The notes: generated by a model not told the origin, from the letters alone. 64,000 nt of DNA from Pseudomonas sp. JQ170C (GCF_035581345.1 NZ_CP141608.1:1258001-1322000); one strand, 5' to 3'. Numbered from the stretch's first letter, positions 47,186 to 56,822 are shown. Program-made: numbers and translations.

Positions 47186-47227
47186 GCAAGCAAGGCGATT
47201 CCAAAATAAAAATTCGGAGTAGTTCAG

Positions 47228-47437
47228 ATGTCGTCTCGTGAAACTGGAAGTGTGAAGTGGTTCAATGACGCCAAGGGTTATGGCTTCATTCAGCGTGAAG
47301 GTGGCGCGGACGTGTTCGTTCACTACCGTGCCATTCGTGGTGAGGGGCATCGCACCCTCATCGAGGGGCAGCAGGTCGAATACAGTCTGACTCAGGGCCA
47401 GAAAGGCCTGCAGGCGGAAGATGTAATCGGGCTGTAA
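47228..47437 (+). CDS. Cold-shock domain protein (CspA family)
   Basis: The 69-residue single OB-fold protein carries RNP1-type KGYGFIQ (about 16-22) and RNP2-type VFVHYRAI (about 29-36), with [11 protein letters not shown]. It binds single-stranded RNA or DNA and melts secondary structure. [12 protein letters not shown] differs from the usual FSAIQ..GFKTL, and the C-terminus is shortened to LQAEDVIGL. This places it in the divergent Csp subgroup seen in Pseudomonas. A 47-bp tail separates its stop from a strong bidirectional terminator. Confidence 0.95.
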   Translation: MSSRETGSVKWFNDAKGYGFIQREGGADVFVHYRAIRGEGHRTLIEGQQVEYSLTQGQKGLQAEDVIGL

Positions 47438-47473
47438 GCGCCGGGCCACAAGCCTTGAGCCTGGGTCCACCAG

Positions 47474-47514
47474 CGAAAAGGCCCGCCGCCGGACGACCGG
47501 GGCGGGCCTTTTCG
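47474..47514. terminator. Bidirectional Rho-independent terminator
   Basis: CGAAAAGGCCCGCC (47474-47487) and GGCGGGCCTTTTCG (47501-47514) form a perfect 14-bp stem with a 13-base loop. A/T runs on both sides let it work for the cold-shock gene on the plus strand and for the small gene ending at 47527 on the minus strand. Confidence 0.93.
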
Positions 47515-47526
47515 TAAAAAACCGGC

Positions 47527-47904
47527 TCAGCTGGTACGCCAGGTGATTTCCTCTTCACCGTCGGCGCTGATGCGGATCCAGCGATCGGCATCGTCCTCAC
47601 CTTCTTCCTCGACCCAGGTACCCGGCGCACAGCGCACTTCGACGTTCAGTGCGGCAAAGGCGGCGCGGGCGCAGGCGATGTCATCGTCCCACGGGGTCTG
47701 GTCACTTTCCAGGTAGAGACTGTTCCATTTGCCTACAGCCTTCGGTAACCAGGTAACTGGAATGTTACCGGCCGTGCATTTCCAGGTCTGACCTTTTTGC
47801 TGCCATTCGCTGCAAGGGCCCAATGCCTGGGTCAGCCAGTCAGCGATCTGCTTGTGGTCGACGTCGGCGTCTTTGAGGTAAATCTCGATATCGGGTTGGC
47901 GCAT
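47527..47904 (-). CDS. Conserved small acidic protein, unknown function
   Basis: The 125-residue protein is rich in Asp, Glu and Trp. It begins MRQPDIEIYLKDADVDHKQI and includes LGPCSEWQQKGQTWKCTAGN (about 28-47), with a Cys pair around a Trp, and GTWVEEEGEDDADRWIRISA (about 94-113). No domain was recognised. It lies 17 bp downstream of rlmA in the same orientation, so it belongs to the dapE-rlmA transcript. It has no signal peptide and is probably cytoplasmic. Confidence 0.72.
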   Translation of the reverse strand: MRQPDIEIYLKDADVDHKQIADWLTQALGPCSEWQQKGQTWKCTAGNIPVTWLPKAVGKWNSLYLESDQTPWDDDIACARAAFAALNVEVRCAPGTWVEEEGEDDADRWIRISADGEEEITWRTS

Positions 47905-47921
47905 GGGGGCTCCGGGTGTGC

Positions 47922-48734
47922 TCAGTCTTGTCGCACAAAGTAATCGTAACGCATCGATACCGTGACCTCGAAAGGCTCGGCCTGCTCGATGACGCCGGCT
48001 CGTTTTTCCGCGCTGGCGCGCCAGCCATGAGGGGTCATGGCCAGCAGGTCGGCGCGGGACTTGCCATCGACAAGGCTCAGGCGGAATTTCAGGGTTTCGC
48101 TGTGGGCGTGCTGCATGCCCGCCGGGACCAGCGCCAGGTGCTTGTCGTCGGCGTAGTCGCGCACTTCATCGTAGAGCTTGTGGCGCAATTCGATCAGGTG
48201 CTCGTTGGTCGGGCCGACACGCATCAGGCCGCCGCCAGGGGCGAGCAGGCGCAGGGCCTCCTGCCAGTCCAGGGGGCTGAAGACGCTGGCCAGGAACTGG
48301 CAGCTGGCATCGGCCAGGGGCACCCGCGCCATGCTGGCGACCAGCCAGGTCAGTGCCGGGTTGCGCCGGCAGGCACGCTTGACCGCTTCGCGAGAGATGT
48401 CCAGCGCGTAACCGTCGGCCTCGGGCAGTGCCTGGGCGATCTGCGCGGTGTAGTAACCCTCGCCACAGCCGATATCCAGCCAGCGCTCAGGTGCGCGCTC
48501 TGCCGCAAGCTCCGCCAGCCGGCGGGCCACCGGGGCGTAGTGCCCGGCGTTGAGGAAGTCGCGGCGGGCTTCGACCATGGCCTGGTTGTCGCCCGGGTCG
48601 CGGCTGTTCTTGTGCTGCACCGGCAACAGGTTCAGGTAGCCCTGGCGGGCACGGTCGAAACGGTGGCCGGCCGGGCAGGCCACACCGTTATCGAGGGTGC
48701 TCAGCGGGGCGCTGCAGAGAGGGCAGGTGAGCAT
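47922..48734 (-). CDS. rlmA: 23S rRNA (guanine(745)-N(1))-methyltransferase
   Basis: The 270-residue enzyme has an N-terminal zinc knuckle, CPLC and CPAGH (about 4-7 and 20-24), followed by the SAM-binding motif WLDIGCGEGYYTAQIAQALP (about 85-104). 'DISREAVKRACRRNP' and SVFSPLDWQEALRLLAPGG are also typical. It methylates G745 in helix 35 of 23S rRNA. Its start codon overlaps the dapE stop by one base (TGATG at 48732-48736), which implies translational coupling. Confidence 0.93.
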   Translation of the reverse strand: MLTCPLCSAPLSTLDNGVACPAGHRFDRARQGYLNLLPVQHKNSRDPGDNQAMVEARRDFLNAGHYAPVARRLAELAAERAPERWLDIGCGEGYYTAQIAQALPEADGYALDISREAVKRACRRNPALTWLVASMARVPLADASCQFLASVFSPLDWQEALRLLAPGGGLMRVGPTNEHLIELRHKLYDEVRDYADDKHLALVPAGMQHAHSETLKFRLSLVDGKSRADLLAMTPHGWRASAEKRAGVIEQAEPFEVTVSMRYDYFVRQD

Positions 48735-49885
48735 CAGGCAAGCAACCGGGTCAGGGTCTGGTAGTAGATTTCGGTCAGTACATCCAGGTCGCTGGCCAGG
48801 ATCCGCTCGTTGACCTGGTGGATGGTCGCGTTGACCGGGCCCAGCTCGACCACCTGGGTGCCGAGGGTGGCAATGAAGCGCCCGTCGGAGGTGCCGCCGC
48901 TGGTCGAGGCTTTGGTTTCGCGGCCGGTCACGGCCTTGATGCTGGCCGAGACGGCATCGAGCAGGTCACCCGGCTCGGTCAGGAACGGCAGGCCCGACAG
49001 CGCCCAGTCCACATGCCAGTCCAGCTGGTGCTTGTCGAGGATCGCCGCGACACGCTGCTGCAGGCCTTCGACCGTCGACTCGGTGGAGAAGCGGAAGTTG
49101 AACAGTGCGGTCAGCTCGCCTGGCACCACGTTGGTGGCGCCAGTACCGGAATTGAGGTTGGAGATCTGGAAGCTGGTTGGCGGGAAGAAAGCATTGCCTT
49201 CGTCCCAGTGCTCGGCTGCCAGTTCCGCCAGGGCCGGGGCGGCCAGGTGGATCGGATTCTTGGCCAGGTGCGGGTAGGCCACATGCCCCTGCACACCGCG
49301 TACGGTCAGCTTCGCGCCCAGGGAGCCGCGACGGCCGTTCTTGACCACGTCACCCACCAGGCTGGTGCTCGACGGCTCACCGACGATGCACCAGTCCAGA
49401 CGCTCCTTGCGCGCGGCCAGGCGCTCGATGACGGCCTTGGTGCCGTGGTGGGCCGGGCCTTCTTCGTCGCTGGTGATCAGGAATGCCACCTTGCCGCGGT
49501 GGTTGGGGTAGTCGGCGACAAAGCGCTCGGTGGCTACCACCATGGCGGCCAGGCTGCCTTTCATGTCGGCGGCGCCGCGGCCACAGAGCATGCCTTCGGC
49601 ATCGATCAGGGCATCGAACGGATCGTTCTGCCAGGCTTGCACCGGGCCTGTAGGCACCACGTCGGTGTGACCGGCAAAGCACAGCACCGGGCCGTCCTGG
49701 GTACCGTGGGTGGCCCAGAAGTTGTCGACGTCTTCGATGCGCATCGGCTCGAGCATGAAGCCGGCATCGCCCAGGCGCTGCATCATTTGTTTCTGGCAGT
49801 CGGCGTCCACTGGGGTTACCGAGGGGCGACGGATCAGGTCGCAGGCCAGTTCAAGGGTAGGCGAGAGGTCGGCTGGGGCCGTCAT
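48734..49885 (-). CDS. dapE: Succinyl-diaminopimelate desuccinylase
   Basis: The 383-residue M20-family di-zinc hydrolase removes succinate from N-succinyl-LL-DAP in the lysine/peptidoglycan pathway. Metal-binding marks are [12 protein letters not shown] (about 69-80), [16 protein letters not shown] (about 103-118), ITSDEEGPA (about 138) and [12 protein letters not shown] near the end. ATG 49885 follows CGGAG; a longer frame to 50062 runs through a REP element and is spurious. dapD and dapC of the same pathway occur elsewhere in the window. Confidence 0.97.
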   Translation of the reverse strand: MTAPADLSPTLELACDLIRRPSVTPVDADCQKQMMQRLGDAGFMLEPMRIEDVDNFWATHGTQDGPVLCFAGHTDVVPTGPVQAWQNDPFDALIDAEGMLCGRGAADMKGSLAAMVVATERFVADYPNHRGKVAFLITSDEEGPAHHGTKAVIERLAARKERLDWCIVGEPSSTSLVGDVVKNGRRGSLGAKLTVRGVQGHVAYPHLAKNPIHLAAPALAELAAEHWDEGNAFFPPTSFQISNLNSGTGATNVVPGELTALFNFRFSTESTVEGLQQRVAAILDKHQLDWHVDWALSGLPFLTEPGDLLDAVSASIKAVTGRETKASTSGGTSDGRFIATLGTQVVELGPVNATIHQVNERILASDLDVLTEIYYQTLTRLLA

Positions 49886-49945
49886 TGAAGGAACTCCGGG
49901 GGCAAGGCAGGGCACGAATTCGAGGGGCGTTATCTTATAGCAAAA

Positions 49946-50030
49946 CTGTAGGAGCGGGCTTGCCCCGCGATCAGCGTCAGCACAGATTGTGGCTGTGGGC
50001 GTTGATCGCGGGGCAAGCCCGCTCCTACAG
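49946..50030. repeat. REP pair between dapE and ndvB
   Basis: REP arms at about 49946-49976 and 50000-50030 (core GGAGCGGGCTTGCCCCGCGA and its complement) flank a 23-base loop. The genes on both sides run leftward, so the pair sits after ndvB and before dapE. Confidence 0.94.
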
Positions 50031-50033
50031 AGG

Positions 50034-52625
50034 TCAGGAGGCCTGGGCGGGTTGGGCGGCATCCACGGGTTTTGGCAGCGACGACAGCATCGCCATGATC
50101 AAGGCCGCCAGGTAGGGCAGCGATTGCACCAGCAGCATGGTCACCCAGAAGCGCATGTCATTGCTCGGCAGGCCCTGGACCAGGTAGATCCCCGCCGCCG
50201 CACCCCACAACAAGACCATGATGAACAGCTCTTCGCGGGCCTCGGAAATAGCCACCAGCAGCCCGTGGCTGTCGGCATGCTTGGGGGTGCGAATGAACGG
50301 AATGCTGCTGGTAAAGAACCCGTACAGCACCGCCTTGGCGATGGTGTGCGACAGCGCCAGGCCTGCCAGGGCCGCCGCGAAGGCGTCCTTGAGGTTGACC
50401 CCGACCGCGCGGCGGTACAGGAACACGATCTTGCCGACTTTGAACACGAACAGCGCCAGCGGCGGGATGGCGAAGATCAGCAGTGGCGGGTCGACCCGCT
50501 GCGGCACGATGATCATCGCCGCCGACCAGAGCAGGGCGCCCACGGTGAAGAAGATGTTCATGCCATCGGCGATCCACGGCAACCAGCCAGCCAGGAAGTG
50601 ATAGCGCTGGCCGCGGGTGAGCTCCGTGTCCTTGCCGCGCAGCAGGCTGGCGGCGTGGCGCTTGATGATCTGGATGGCACCGTAGGCCCAGCGAAAGCGC
50701 TGCTTCTTGAAGTCGATGAAGGTGTCGGGCATCAGGCCCTTGCCGTAGCTCTCATGGGAGTACGCCGCCGAGTAGCCTTTCTCGAATACCCGCAGGCCCA
50801 GTTCGGCGTCTTCACAGATGCACCAGTCGGCCCAGCCCAGTTCTTCGAGCACCGAGCGGCGGGTCATGGTCATGGTGCCGTGCTGGATGATCGCGTCGCG
50901 GTCGTTACGGGTCACCATGCCGATATGGAAGAAGCCCTTGTACTCGCTGTAGCACAGCTTCTTGAAGGTGCTTTCGTTCTGGTCGCGGTAGTCCTGGGGC
51001 GATTGCACCACGGCGATTTTCGGGTCGGCAAAGTGCGGCACCATGTGCTTGAGCCAGTTGCGGTCCACGCAGTAGTCCGAGTCGATCACCGCGATCACCT
51101 CGGCGTCCTTGGCCGTGTGCGGGATCAGGTAGTTGAGCGCACCGCCCTTGAACCCGGCAAGCGGCGAGACGTGGAAGAACTTGAAGCGTTCGCCGAGCAT
51201 CTCGCAGTGGGCCTTGATCGGCTCCCAGACGGCCGGGTCCTTGGTGTTGTTGTCGATGATCAGGACTTCGTAGTCCGGGTAATCGAGGGCCGCCAGGGCA
51301 TTGAGGGTCTGTTTGACCATCTCCGGCGGCTCGTTGTAGCACGGCACATGCACCGAGACTTTCGGTCGGTAGGCACTGTCGGCCTGCACCGGCAGGAACT
51401 CCCGGCGACGCTTGTGAATCCACACCGCCTCGGCCAGTTCATGGGCTTCGGTCAACAGCACGATGAACACCCCGAGGGCGCCGAGGGCGAGCAGAAAGCC
51501 CACGGTCAGGCTGAACCAGGTGCTGTATTGCTGGCTGTAGTCATAGCCGATCCACACCAGCACCGAGCCACAGAGGAACGCGATAAAGGTCAGGAAGGTG
51601 CGGCCGCGCTGGCGCAGGGCCGAGCCGTCGATCAGCAGCAGGGTCAGCGACAGCATCGCCAGCACCACCGAACCTACGGCCAGCACGCGCCACTGTGGAA
51701 TGGCCACCACCGGCCCTTCAAAATTGAATTTCTGCTGGCGTGCGGCATTGAACACGCCCCAGTAGGCGCCCACCGAACCTTCGTCGCTGGCTTTCCAGGG
51801 TTGATCGTAGGCTTCGATGACGAAGTAGTTGTAGCCCTGGCGGTTGAGGGTATTGACCAGGGTGCGCAGGTAGATCGCCTGGTCGGCCTGTGTGGCGTCG
51901 GCGCCACCGCGCATGCGGCCATTGCTTGGCCAGCCGACCTCGGAAAGCAGCAGCGACTTGCGTGGGAAGAGTTGCTTGAGATCGCGGGCACGGTCGAGCA
52001 CGAACTGACCGGCGTCCTTCATCGGGATGAATTCCCAGTACGGCAGGATGTGGGCAGCAATCAGGTCGACGTGCTTGGCCAACTCCGGGTGTTCCTTCCA
52101 GATGTGCCACTGCTCGCTGGTGGTCACCGGTACTTTCACGGCGGCACGGACCCGGTCCAGGTACTGGATCAGCGCCTCGGGGGTGATTTCTTCGCGGAAC
52201 AGGGCCTCGTTACCGACCATCACGCGCACGACGCTGCGCGAGCTGTTGGCCAGTTCGATGGCTTTCTGGATTTCCCGCTCGTTGCGTTCAAGGTCCGGGC
52301 TGATCCATACCCCAAGCGTCACTCGCAGGCCGAACTCCTCCGCCAGGCGAGGTATCTCGGCCTGGGTGCCTTCGACGGTGTAGATACGAATGCTGTCGGT
52401 GAGCTTGCTCAACTGCTCCAGGTCCTGGCGCAGTTCGTCCTCGTTGGGGTACTGGCCCTTCTGCGGGCTTTCGCCGAGGCGAAACGGCGAGTAGGAGAAG
52501 CCGGAAATCTGCTCCGGCCAGTCAGGGGCGGATACCGGGCGGTTGATCAGTGCCCAGAACCCGGTGAATAGCGCGGCAATGGCCATGACTATCACCAGGT
52601 TGATACCAAATTTACGCGATGACAT
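50034..52625 (-). CDS. ndvB: NdvB-type glucan synthase: GH17-like plus GT2 domains
   Basis: The 863-residue membrane protein begins with a helix (about 9-28), followed by a periplasmic GH17-like domain whose predicted acid/base Glu140 (MVGNE) and nucleophile Glu229 (LLSEVGWPS) are present. Two helices (about 312-395) lead to a GT2 domain with VPCYNEP (about 427-433), DSD at 515-517, ED at 605-606 and QRFRW at 642-646. Four to six helices follow. P. aeruginosa NdvB, of this architecture and also beside dapE, makes cyclic beta-1,3-glucans linked to biofilm-specific antibiotic tolerance. The gene is monocistronic, and a REP pair follows its stop codon. Confidence 0.92.
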   Translation of the reverse strand: MSSRKFGINLVIVMAIAALFTGFWALINRPVSAPDWPEQISGFSYSPFRLGESPQKGQYPNEDELRQDLEQLSKLTDSIRIYTVEGTQAEIPRLAEEFGLRVTLGVWISPDLERNEREIQKAIELANSSRSVVRVMVGNEALFREEITPEALIQYLDRVRAAVKVPVTTSEQWHIWKEHPELAKHVDLIAAHILPYWEFIPMKDAGQFVLDRARDLKQLFPRKSLLLSEVGWPSNGRMRGGADATQADQAIYLRTLVNTLNRQGYNYFVIEAYDQPWKASDEGSVGAYWGVFNAARQQKFNFEGPVVAIPQWRVLAVGSVVLAMLSLTLLLIDGSALRQRGRTFLTFIAFLCGSVLVWIGYDYSQQYSTWFSLTVGFLLALGALGVFIVLLTEAHELAEAVWIHKRRREFLPVQADSAYRPKVSVHVPCYNEPPEMVKQTLNALAALDYPDYEVLIIDNNTKDPAVWEPIKAHCEMLGERFKFFHVSPLAGFKGGALNYLIPHTAKDAEVIAVIDSDYCVDRNWLKHMVPHFADPKIAVVQSPQDYRDQNESTFKKLCYSEYKGFFHIGMVTRNDRDAIIQHGTMTMTRRSVLEELGWADWCICEDAELGLRVFEKGYSAAYSHESYGKGLMPDTFIDFKKQRFRWAYGAIQIIKRHAASLLRGKDTELTRGQRYHFLAGWLPWIADGMNIFFTVGALLWSAAMIIVPQRVDPPLLIFAIPPLALFVFKVGKIVFLYRRAVGVNLKDAFAAALAGLALSHTIAKAVLYGFFTSSIPFIRTPKHADSHGLLVAISEAREELFIMVLLWGAAAGIYLVQGLPSNDMRFWVTMLLVQSLPYLAALIMAMLSSLPKPVDAAQPAQAS

Positions 52626-52859
52626 AGATAGTTCGGGTTCCGAAGGGTGGAACGGGCGAGCGCCACAGGGCGCGGATCGTGCTCTTGGCCGGCCTATGCT
52701 GTGTAGGTACAGGTTGGCGGCTGTAGGTTAGATAGACTCCACGTGATGAAGTTCTTGGGCCCGTGCTGTTGTCGTCCAAGACTGAAGATTGCATCGGACA
52801 TTAAAGCAGGATTAGCGCCGACTTTACCAACTCGTGCGTGGCGTCCGGTCTGAAGCGGG

Positions 52860-52888
52860 ATGGCATCGGGCCGCAAGAGGCCTATAAT
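52860..52888 (+). promoter_or_regulatory. Sigma-70-type promoter of tcdA
   Basis: TATAAT at 52883-52888 with ATGGCA at 52860-52865 (four of six matches to TTGACA) gives a 17-bp spacer. Transcription would begin near 52895, only about 20 bases before the tcdA start codon at 52916. Confidence 0.65.
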
Positions 52889-52915
52889 GCGCGCCGGTTT
52901 TTTCGGGGTATGGCC

Positions 52916-53737
52916 ATGAGTACAGATGATCCACGCTTTGCCGGTGTTGCAAGGTTGTATGGCGACAACGGCTTGCAGCGCCTGCGCGAGGCCCATGTGG
53001 CAATCGTCGGCATCGGCGGCGTCGGCTCGTGGGCGGCCGAGGCGATGGCCCGGAGTGGCGTCGGTGAGATCTCGCTGTTTGACCTGGACGATGTCTGTGT
53101 CAGCAACACCAATCGCCAGTTGCATGCGATGGAAGGCAACATCGGTCGCGCCAAGGCCGAGGTCATGGCCGAGCGCCTGCGGGCGATCAATCCTGCGTGC
53201 AAGGTGCATGCGGTGGTGGACTTCGTGACCAAGGAAACCCTGCCCGAATACATCGGCAAGGACATCGACTGCGTGATCGACTGCATCGACAGTGTCATGG
53301 CCAAGGCCGCGTTGATCGGCTGGTGCAAGCGGCACAAGGTCACCATCATCACCACCGGCGGCGCCGGCGGGCAGATCGACCCGACCCAGATCCAGGTGGC
53401 TGACCTGAACAAGACCTTCAACGACCCACTGGCTTCGCGAGTGCGTTCGACCTTGCGTCGGGACTACAACTTTTCCCGTACGGTCACCCGCAACTACAGC
53501 GTGCCGTGCGTGTTCTCCACTGAGCAGCTGCGCTATCCCAAAGGTGACGGCAGTGTCTGCCTGCAGAAGAGTTTCGTCGGGGAGGGCGTCAAGCTCGACT
53601 GTTCCGGCGGCTTTGGCGCGGTGATGATGGTGACGGCGACCTTCGGCATGGTCGCCGCCAGCAAGGCGGTGGAAAAACTGGTGGGTGGTGCCCGTCGTCC
53701 TTCCGAGCGCAAGGCTCAAGTGCCGGCGGCGAGCTGA
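52916..53737 (+). CDS. tcdA: tRNA threonylcarbamoyladenosine dehydratase
   Basis: The 273-residue E1-like ATPase cyclises t6A37 to ct6A in tRNAs. The Rossmann nucleotide site is VAIVGIGGVGSWAAEAMARS (about 25-44), followed by LDDVCVSNTNRQLHA (about 54-68) and the adenylation Asp in DCVIDCIDSVMAKA. ATG 52916 was chosen because CGGGGT lies about six bases upstream; ATG 52910 abuts it. It faces csdE, and their 3' ends overlap by 22 bp. In E. coli the orthologue CsdL works with CsdA and CsdE. Confidence 0.95.
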   Translation: MSTDDPRFAGVARLYGDNGLQRLREAHVAIVGIGGVGSWAAEAMARSGVGEISLFDLDDVCVSNTNRQLHAMEGNIGRAKAEVMAERLRAINPACKVHAVVDFVTKETLPEYIGKDIDCVIDCIDSVMAKAALIGWCKRHKVTIITTGGAGGQIDPTQIQVADLNKTFNDPLASRVRSTLRRDYNFSRTVTRNYSVPCVFSTEQLRYPKGDGSVCLQKSFVGEGVKLDCSGGFGAVMMVTATFGMVAASKAVEKLVGGARRPSERKAQVPAAS

Positions 53738-54126
53738 GCCATGCGCTGCAGCACGGCGTTCAGGCCGTTGCTGCGCGAGGGGGAGAGCTGGCGGCCCAGG
53801 CCCAGTTGATGGAACCAGGCGGGCAGGTCGAGCTGCGCCAGTTCAGTGCTGGACAGGCCTTCGACCCGCACCAGCAGCAGTGCCAGCAGGCCGCGGATGA
53901 TCCGCGCATCGCTGGCACCCTTGAAGCGCCATTGCCCCTCGTGTTGTTCAGCCACCAGCCAGACCTGGCTTTCGCAACCGTGAACGCGATTGGCCTCGGA
54001 TTTTTCCTCGTCACTCAACGCTACCAGCCGCTCGCCCCATTGCATCAGTAGGCGAGCCCGTTGTTCCCAGCCGGCCGCCTGCTCAAAGCTGACAAGGGCC
54101 TCTTGTGCGCTTTCGGGCAGGCTCAT
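53716..54126 (-). CDS. csdE: SufE-family sulfur acceptor CsdE
   Basis: The 136-residue protein accepts persulfide sulfur from the cysteine desulfurase next to it. The acceptor Cys lies in NRVHGCESQVWLV (about 51). 'QWGERLVALSDEEKSEANRV' is the typical SufE/CsdE lead. Its ATG overlaps the csdA stop (ATGA at 54123-54126). Its own 3' end overlaps tcdA in antisense by 22 bp. The combination of CsdA, CsdE and TcdA as neighbours supports the Csd rather than the Suf assignment. Confidence 0.92.
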   Translation of the reverse strand: MSLPESAQEALVSFEQAAGWEQRARLLMQWGERLVALSDEEKSEANRVHGCESQVWLVAEQHEGQWRFKGASDARIIRGLLALLLVRVEGLSSTELAQLDLPAWFHQLGLGRQLSPSRSNGLNAVLQRMAQLAAGT

Positions 54127-55328
54127 CGCAGCAACTCCAGGGCTTGATCCAGTGCCTCGAAGAAGCGCTGCAAGTCATCGGAATCGTTGTAAAGCGCAAG
54201 GGAAACGCGGATGGCACCGTCCAGCCCAAGGCTTTTAAGCAGCGGCATGGCGCAGTGATGCCCGGCGCGGACGGCGATGCCTTGTTCGGTCAGCATATGC
54301 GCCAGGTCGGCGTTGTGGACGCCTTCGACCACGAAACTGGCCAGGGCCAGTTGCGGCTGGCCCAGCAGGCGGATGCCTTCGCGATCATTGAGGCCGCGCA
54401 GCAGATGGCGATGCAGGCCGGCTTCGTGTTCGGCCACTGCGCTCGGATCAAGCCCGGCCAGGTAGTCGAGGCTGGCGCCCAGGCCAATGACGCCGGCAAT
54501 CGGCGGTGTGCCGGCCTCGAAACCCAGGGGCGCCGGGCGAAAGCTGGCGCTGTGGTAGTCGGCTATCTGGACCATCTCGCCGCCGAACTGCCAATGGCGC
54601 AGGCGCGCCAGGGCTTCGCTGCGGCCGTAAAGCACGCCGACGCCGTCGGGGCCATAGAGTTTGTGGCTGGAAAATACATAAAAGTCGCAGCCCAGTTGCT
54701 GCATGTCCTGACGTCCATGCACTACCCCTTGGGCGCCGTCGACAACGGTCAGCGCGCCTTGGGCGCGGGCGTGGTCCAACAGCGGTGCGAGGGGCTGCCA
54801 GGCGCCCAGCACATTGGACAGCTGGCTTACCGCCAGCACTCGGGTGCGTGGGCCAATCAGCTGAAGTGCGACTTCCAGGTCGATCAGGCCGCGACCGTCC
54901 AGTGGCAGGATCACCAGCTTGAGGCCGCGACGATGGGCCAGCTGTTGCCAGGGCAGCAAGTTGGCGTGGTGTTCCAGGGCGCTGATGGCTATTTCGTCAC
55001 CGGGCTCGAACTGCCCCTCAAGGCCATAAGCCAGCAGGTTCAGGGCCGATGTGGCGCCATGGGTGAAGACGATGTTCTGGGTGTCGCCGGCATTCAGCCA
55101 GCCGGCGACCTTTTCCCGGCTGCGCTCGAACGCCTGGGTAGCCAGGGCGCCGGGCAGGTGTTGGGCACGGTGCACATTGGCGGCGCCGTGGCCGTAATAA
55201 TGGCTCAGGGCATCGAGCAGGATTTGTGGTTTTTGCGTGGTGGCAGCGCTGTCCAGGTAGGTCTGGTGCTGGCGTTGCAAGGCGGCGATGGCTGGAAAGT
55301 CAGCACGCCACGGGGAGGGCTGGAACAT
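54123..55328 (-). CDS. csdA: Cysteine desulfurase CsdA
   Basis: The 401-residue PLP enzyme mobilises sulfur from cysteine. Visible are DSAATTQKPQILLDALSHYY (about 27-46), the PLP-binding lysine in FYVFSSHKLYGPDGVGVLYG (about 221-240), and the flexible active-site loop with RAGHHCAMPLLKSLG carrying the persulfide Cys (about 362). It belongs to the SufS/CsdA group. It is the first gene of a two-gene unit with csdE; dapD runs in the same direction 54 bp upstream. Confidence 0.92.
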   Translation of the reverse strand: MFQPSPWRADFPAIAALQRQHQTYLDSAATTQKPQILLDALSHYYGHGAANVHRAQHLPGALATQAFERSREKVAGWLNAGDTQNIVFTHGATSALNLLAYGLEGQFEPGDEIAISALEHHANLLPWQQLAHRRGLKLVILPLDGRGLIDLEVALQLIGPRTRVLAVSQLSNVLGAWQPLAPLLDHARAQGALTVVDGAQGVVHGRQDMQQLGCDFYVFSSHKLYGPDGVGVLYGRSEALARLRHWQFGGEMVQIADYHSASFRPAPLGFEAGTPPIAGVIGLGASLDYLAGLDPSAVAEHEAGLHRHLLRGLNDREGIRLLGQPQLALASFVVEGVHNADLAHMLTEQGIAVRAGHHCAMPLLKSLGLDGAIRVSLALYNDSDDLQRFFEALDQALELLR

Positions 55329-55382
55329 GATGATCGGACCTGAATATCGGGCCTGGCGTTAGGCCAGACCCGATGGTACCAC

Positions 55383-56417
55383 TTAGTTGTGAGCGTGCAG
55401 CGCTTCGTTCAGCTCGATGGCCGACTTGTGCGTCTTGCACTCTACTGCGCCGGTGACCGAGTTGCGGCGGAACAGCAGGTCGGTCTGGCCAGCCAGATCG
55501 CGAGCCTTGACTACCTTGACCAGCTGGTTCTGCTCGTCGAGCAGGGCCACCTTGGTACCGGCAGTGATGTACAGGCCGGCTTCGACGGTGTTGCGGTCAC
55601 CCAGCGGGATGCCGATACCGGCGTTGGCGCCGATCAGGCAGCCTTCGCCGACCTTGATGATGATGTTGCCGCCGCCCGACAGGGTACCCATGGTCGAGCA
55701 GCCGCCGCCCAGGTCCGAACCCTTGCCGACGAAGACGCCCGCAGAAACGCGGCCTTCGATCATGCCTGGGCCTTCAGTACCGGCGTTAAAGTTGACGAAG
55801 CCTTCGTGCATGATGGTGGTGCCTTCACCGATGTAGGCACCCAGGCGTACGCGGGCGCTGTCGGCGATACGCACGCCTGCCGGCACGACGTAGTCGGTCA
55901 TTTTCGGGAACTTGTCGACCGAGAACACTTCCAGCAGTTCGCCCTTCAGGCGGGCTTCGAGTTGCTGTTCGGCCAGCTCTGCCAGATCGACGGCGCCCTG
56001 GCTGGTCCAGGCCACGTTCGGCAGCAGCGGGAAGATGCCGGCCAGGCTCAGGCCGTGCGGCTTGACCAGGCGGTGCGAGAGCAGGTGCAGCTTCAGGTAG
56101 GCCTCTGGGGTGGAGGTCAGGGCGGCATCTTCGGCCAGCAGGGTAGCGACCAGTGGCTTGTTGCTTTCGGCCAGGCGGGTCAGCAGGGCGGCCTGGGCGG
56201 CGTCGACACCCTTGAGGGCATCGGCCAGCTGGGCGGCCTGGGTGTTGCTGAAAGCGATGGCCTGGTTGCCACCTTCATAACCCAGCACTGGCGAGATGGC
56301 GGCAACCAGCTCGGCGCTCGGATTGACCAGTGGCTGTGCATAGAAGACTTCCAGCCAGGCGCCTTGACGGTTTTGAGTGCCGACACCGAAGGCCAGGCTG
56401 AACAGGGTAGTGGACAT
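55383..56417 (-). CDS. dapD: Tetrahydrodipicolinate N-succinyltransferase
   Basis: The 344-residue enzyme transfers succinyl from succinyl-CoA to tetrahydrodipicolinate in lysine/DAP synthesis. The C-terminal half shows the left-handed beta-helix hexapeptide pattern: VRLGAYIGEGTTIMHEGFVN, GGCSTMGTLSGGGNIIIKVG and GANAGIGIPLGDRNTVEAGL. The 344-residue length is that of the Pseudomonas/actinobacterial type, longer than E. coli DapD (274). ATG 56417 has AGAGG in front. It lies 42 bp after the Spx/ArsC-type gene, and both run leftward. Confidence 0.95.
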   Translation of the reverse strand: MSTTLFSLAFGVGTQNRQGAWLEVFYAQPLVNPSAELVAAISPVLGYEGGNQAIAFSNTQAAQLADALKGVDAAQAALLTRLAESNKPLVATLLAEDAALTSTPEAYLKLHLLSHRLVKPHGLSLAGIFPLLPNVAWTSQGAVDLAELAEQQLEARLKGELLEVFSVDKFPKMTDYVVPAGVRIADSARVRLGAYIGEGTTIMHEGFVNFNAGTEGPGMIEGRVSAGVFVGKGSDLGGGCSTMGTLSGGGNIIIKVGEGCLIGANAGIGIPLGDRNTVEAGLYITAGTKVALLDEQNQLVKVVKARDLAGQTDLLFRRNSVTGAVECKTHKSAIELNEALHAHN

Positions 56418-56459
56418 GCAGTTACCTCTTGCGAATTTGAATGAAAGCTTGGCGCCGCG

Positions 56460-56822
56460 TTATTGAAGGGCGGCTGCGTACAGGTCGGGCTTGAAGCCCA
56501 CCAGGGTCCGCTCGCCGAGATCGAGCACCGGGCGCTTGATCATCGACGGTTGGGCCAGCATCAGTTCGATGGCCTTGGCCTGGTCGAGGTCGGCCTTCTG
56601 AGCGTCGTCGAGCTTGCGGAAGGTAGTGCCGGCACGGTTGAGGACAGTTTCCCAGCCGTGTTCGTTGCACCAGCGGTTCAGGCTGTCACGGTCAATGCCT
56701 TGGGTCTTGTAGTCGTGAAAGTCGTAGCCCAGGCCTTTGTCTTCCAGCCAGGTACGGGCTTTCTTCATGGTGTCACAGGCCTTGATTCCATAAAGGTGCA
56801 ATGGCTTGTCGCGGTTGATCAT
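56460..56822 (-). CDS. ArsC/Spx-family reductase (YffB-like)
   Basis: The 120-residue thioredoxin-fold protein starts MINRDKPLHLYGIKACDTMK. It has the single active-site Cys in IKACDTMKKARTWLED (about 16) and RRPV-type 'MIKRPVLDLGERTLVGFKPD' (about 94-113), the ArsC/Spx signature. YffB-like members bind glutathione; a role in arsenate reduction is not supported, since no ars genes are near. A strong AGGAGGGG precedes ATG 56822. It is linked to dapD, 42 bp downstream. Confidence 0.9.
   Translation of the reverse strand: MINRDKPLHLYGIKACDTMKKARTWLEDKGLGYDFHDYKTQGIDRDSLNRWCNEHGWETVLNRAGTTFRKLDDAQKADLDQAKAIELMLAQPSMIKRPVLDLGERTLVGFKPDLYAAALQ

Noticed and set aside
49886..50062. Longer dapE start at 50062
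   Set aside because: The added residues are translated REP sequence; ATG 49885 has a proper Shine-Dalgarno and DapE-like N-terminus.
49989..52571. 860-codon open frame antisense to ndvB
   Set aside because: It begins inside a REP element and mirrors a gene with complete GH17 and GT2 motifs.
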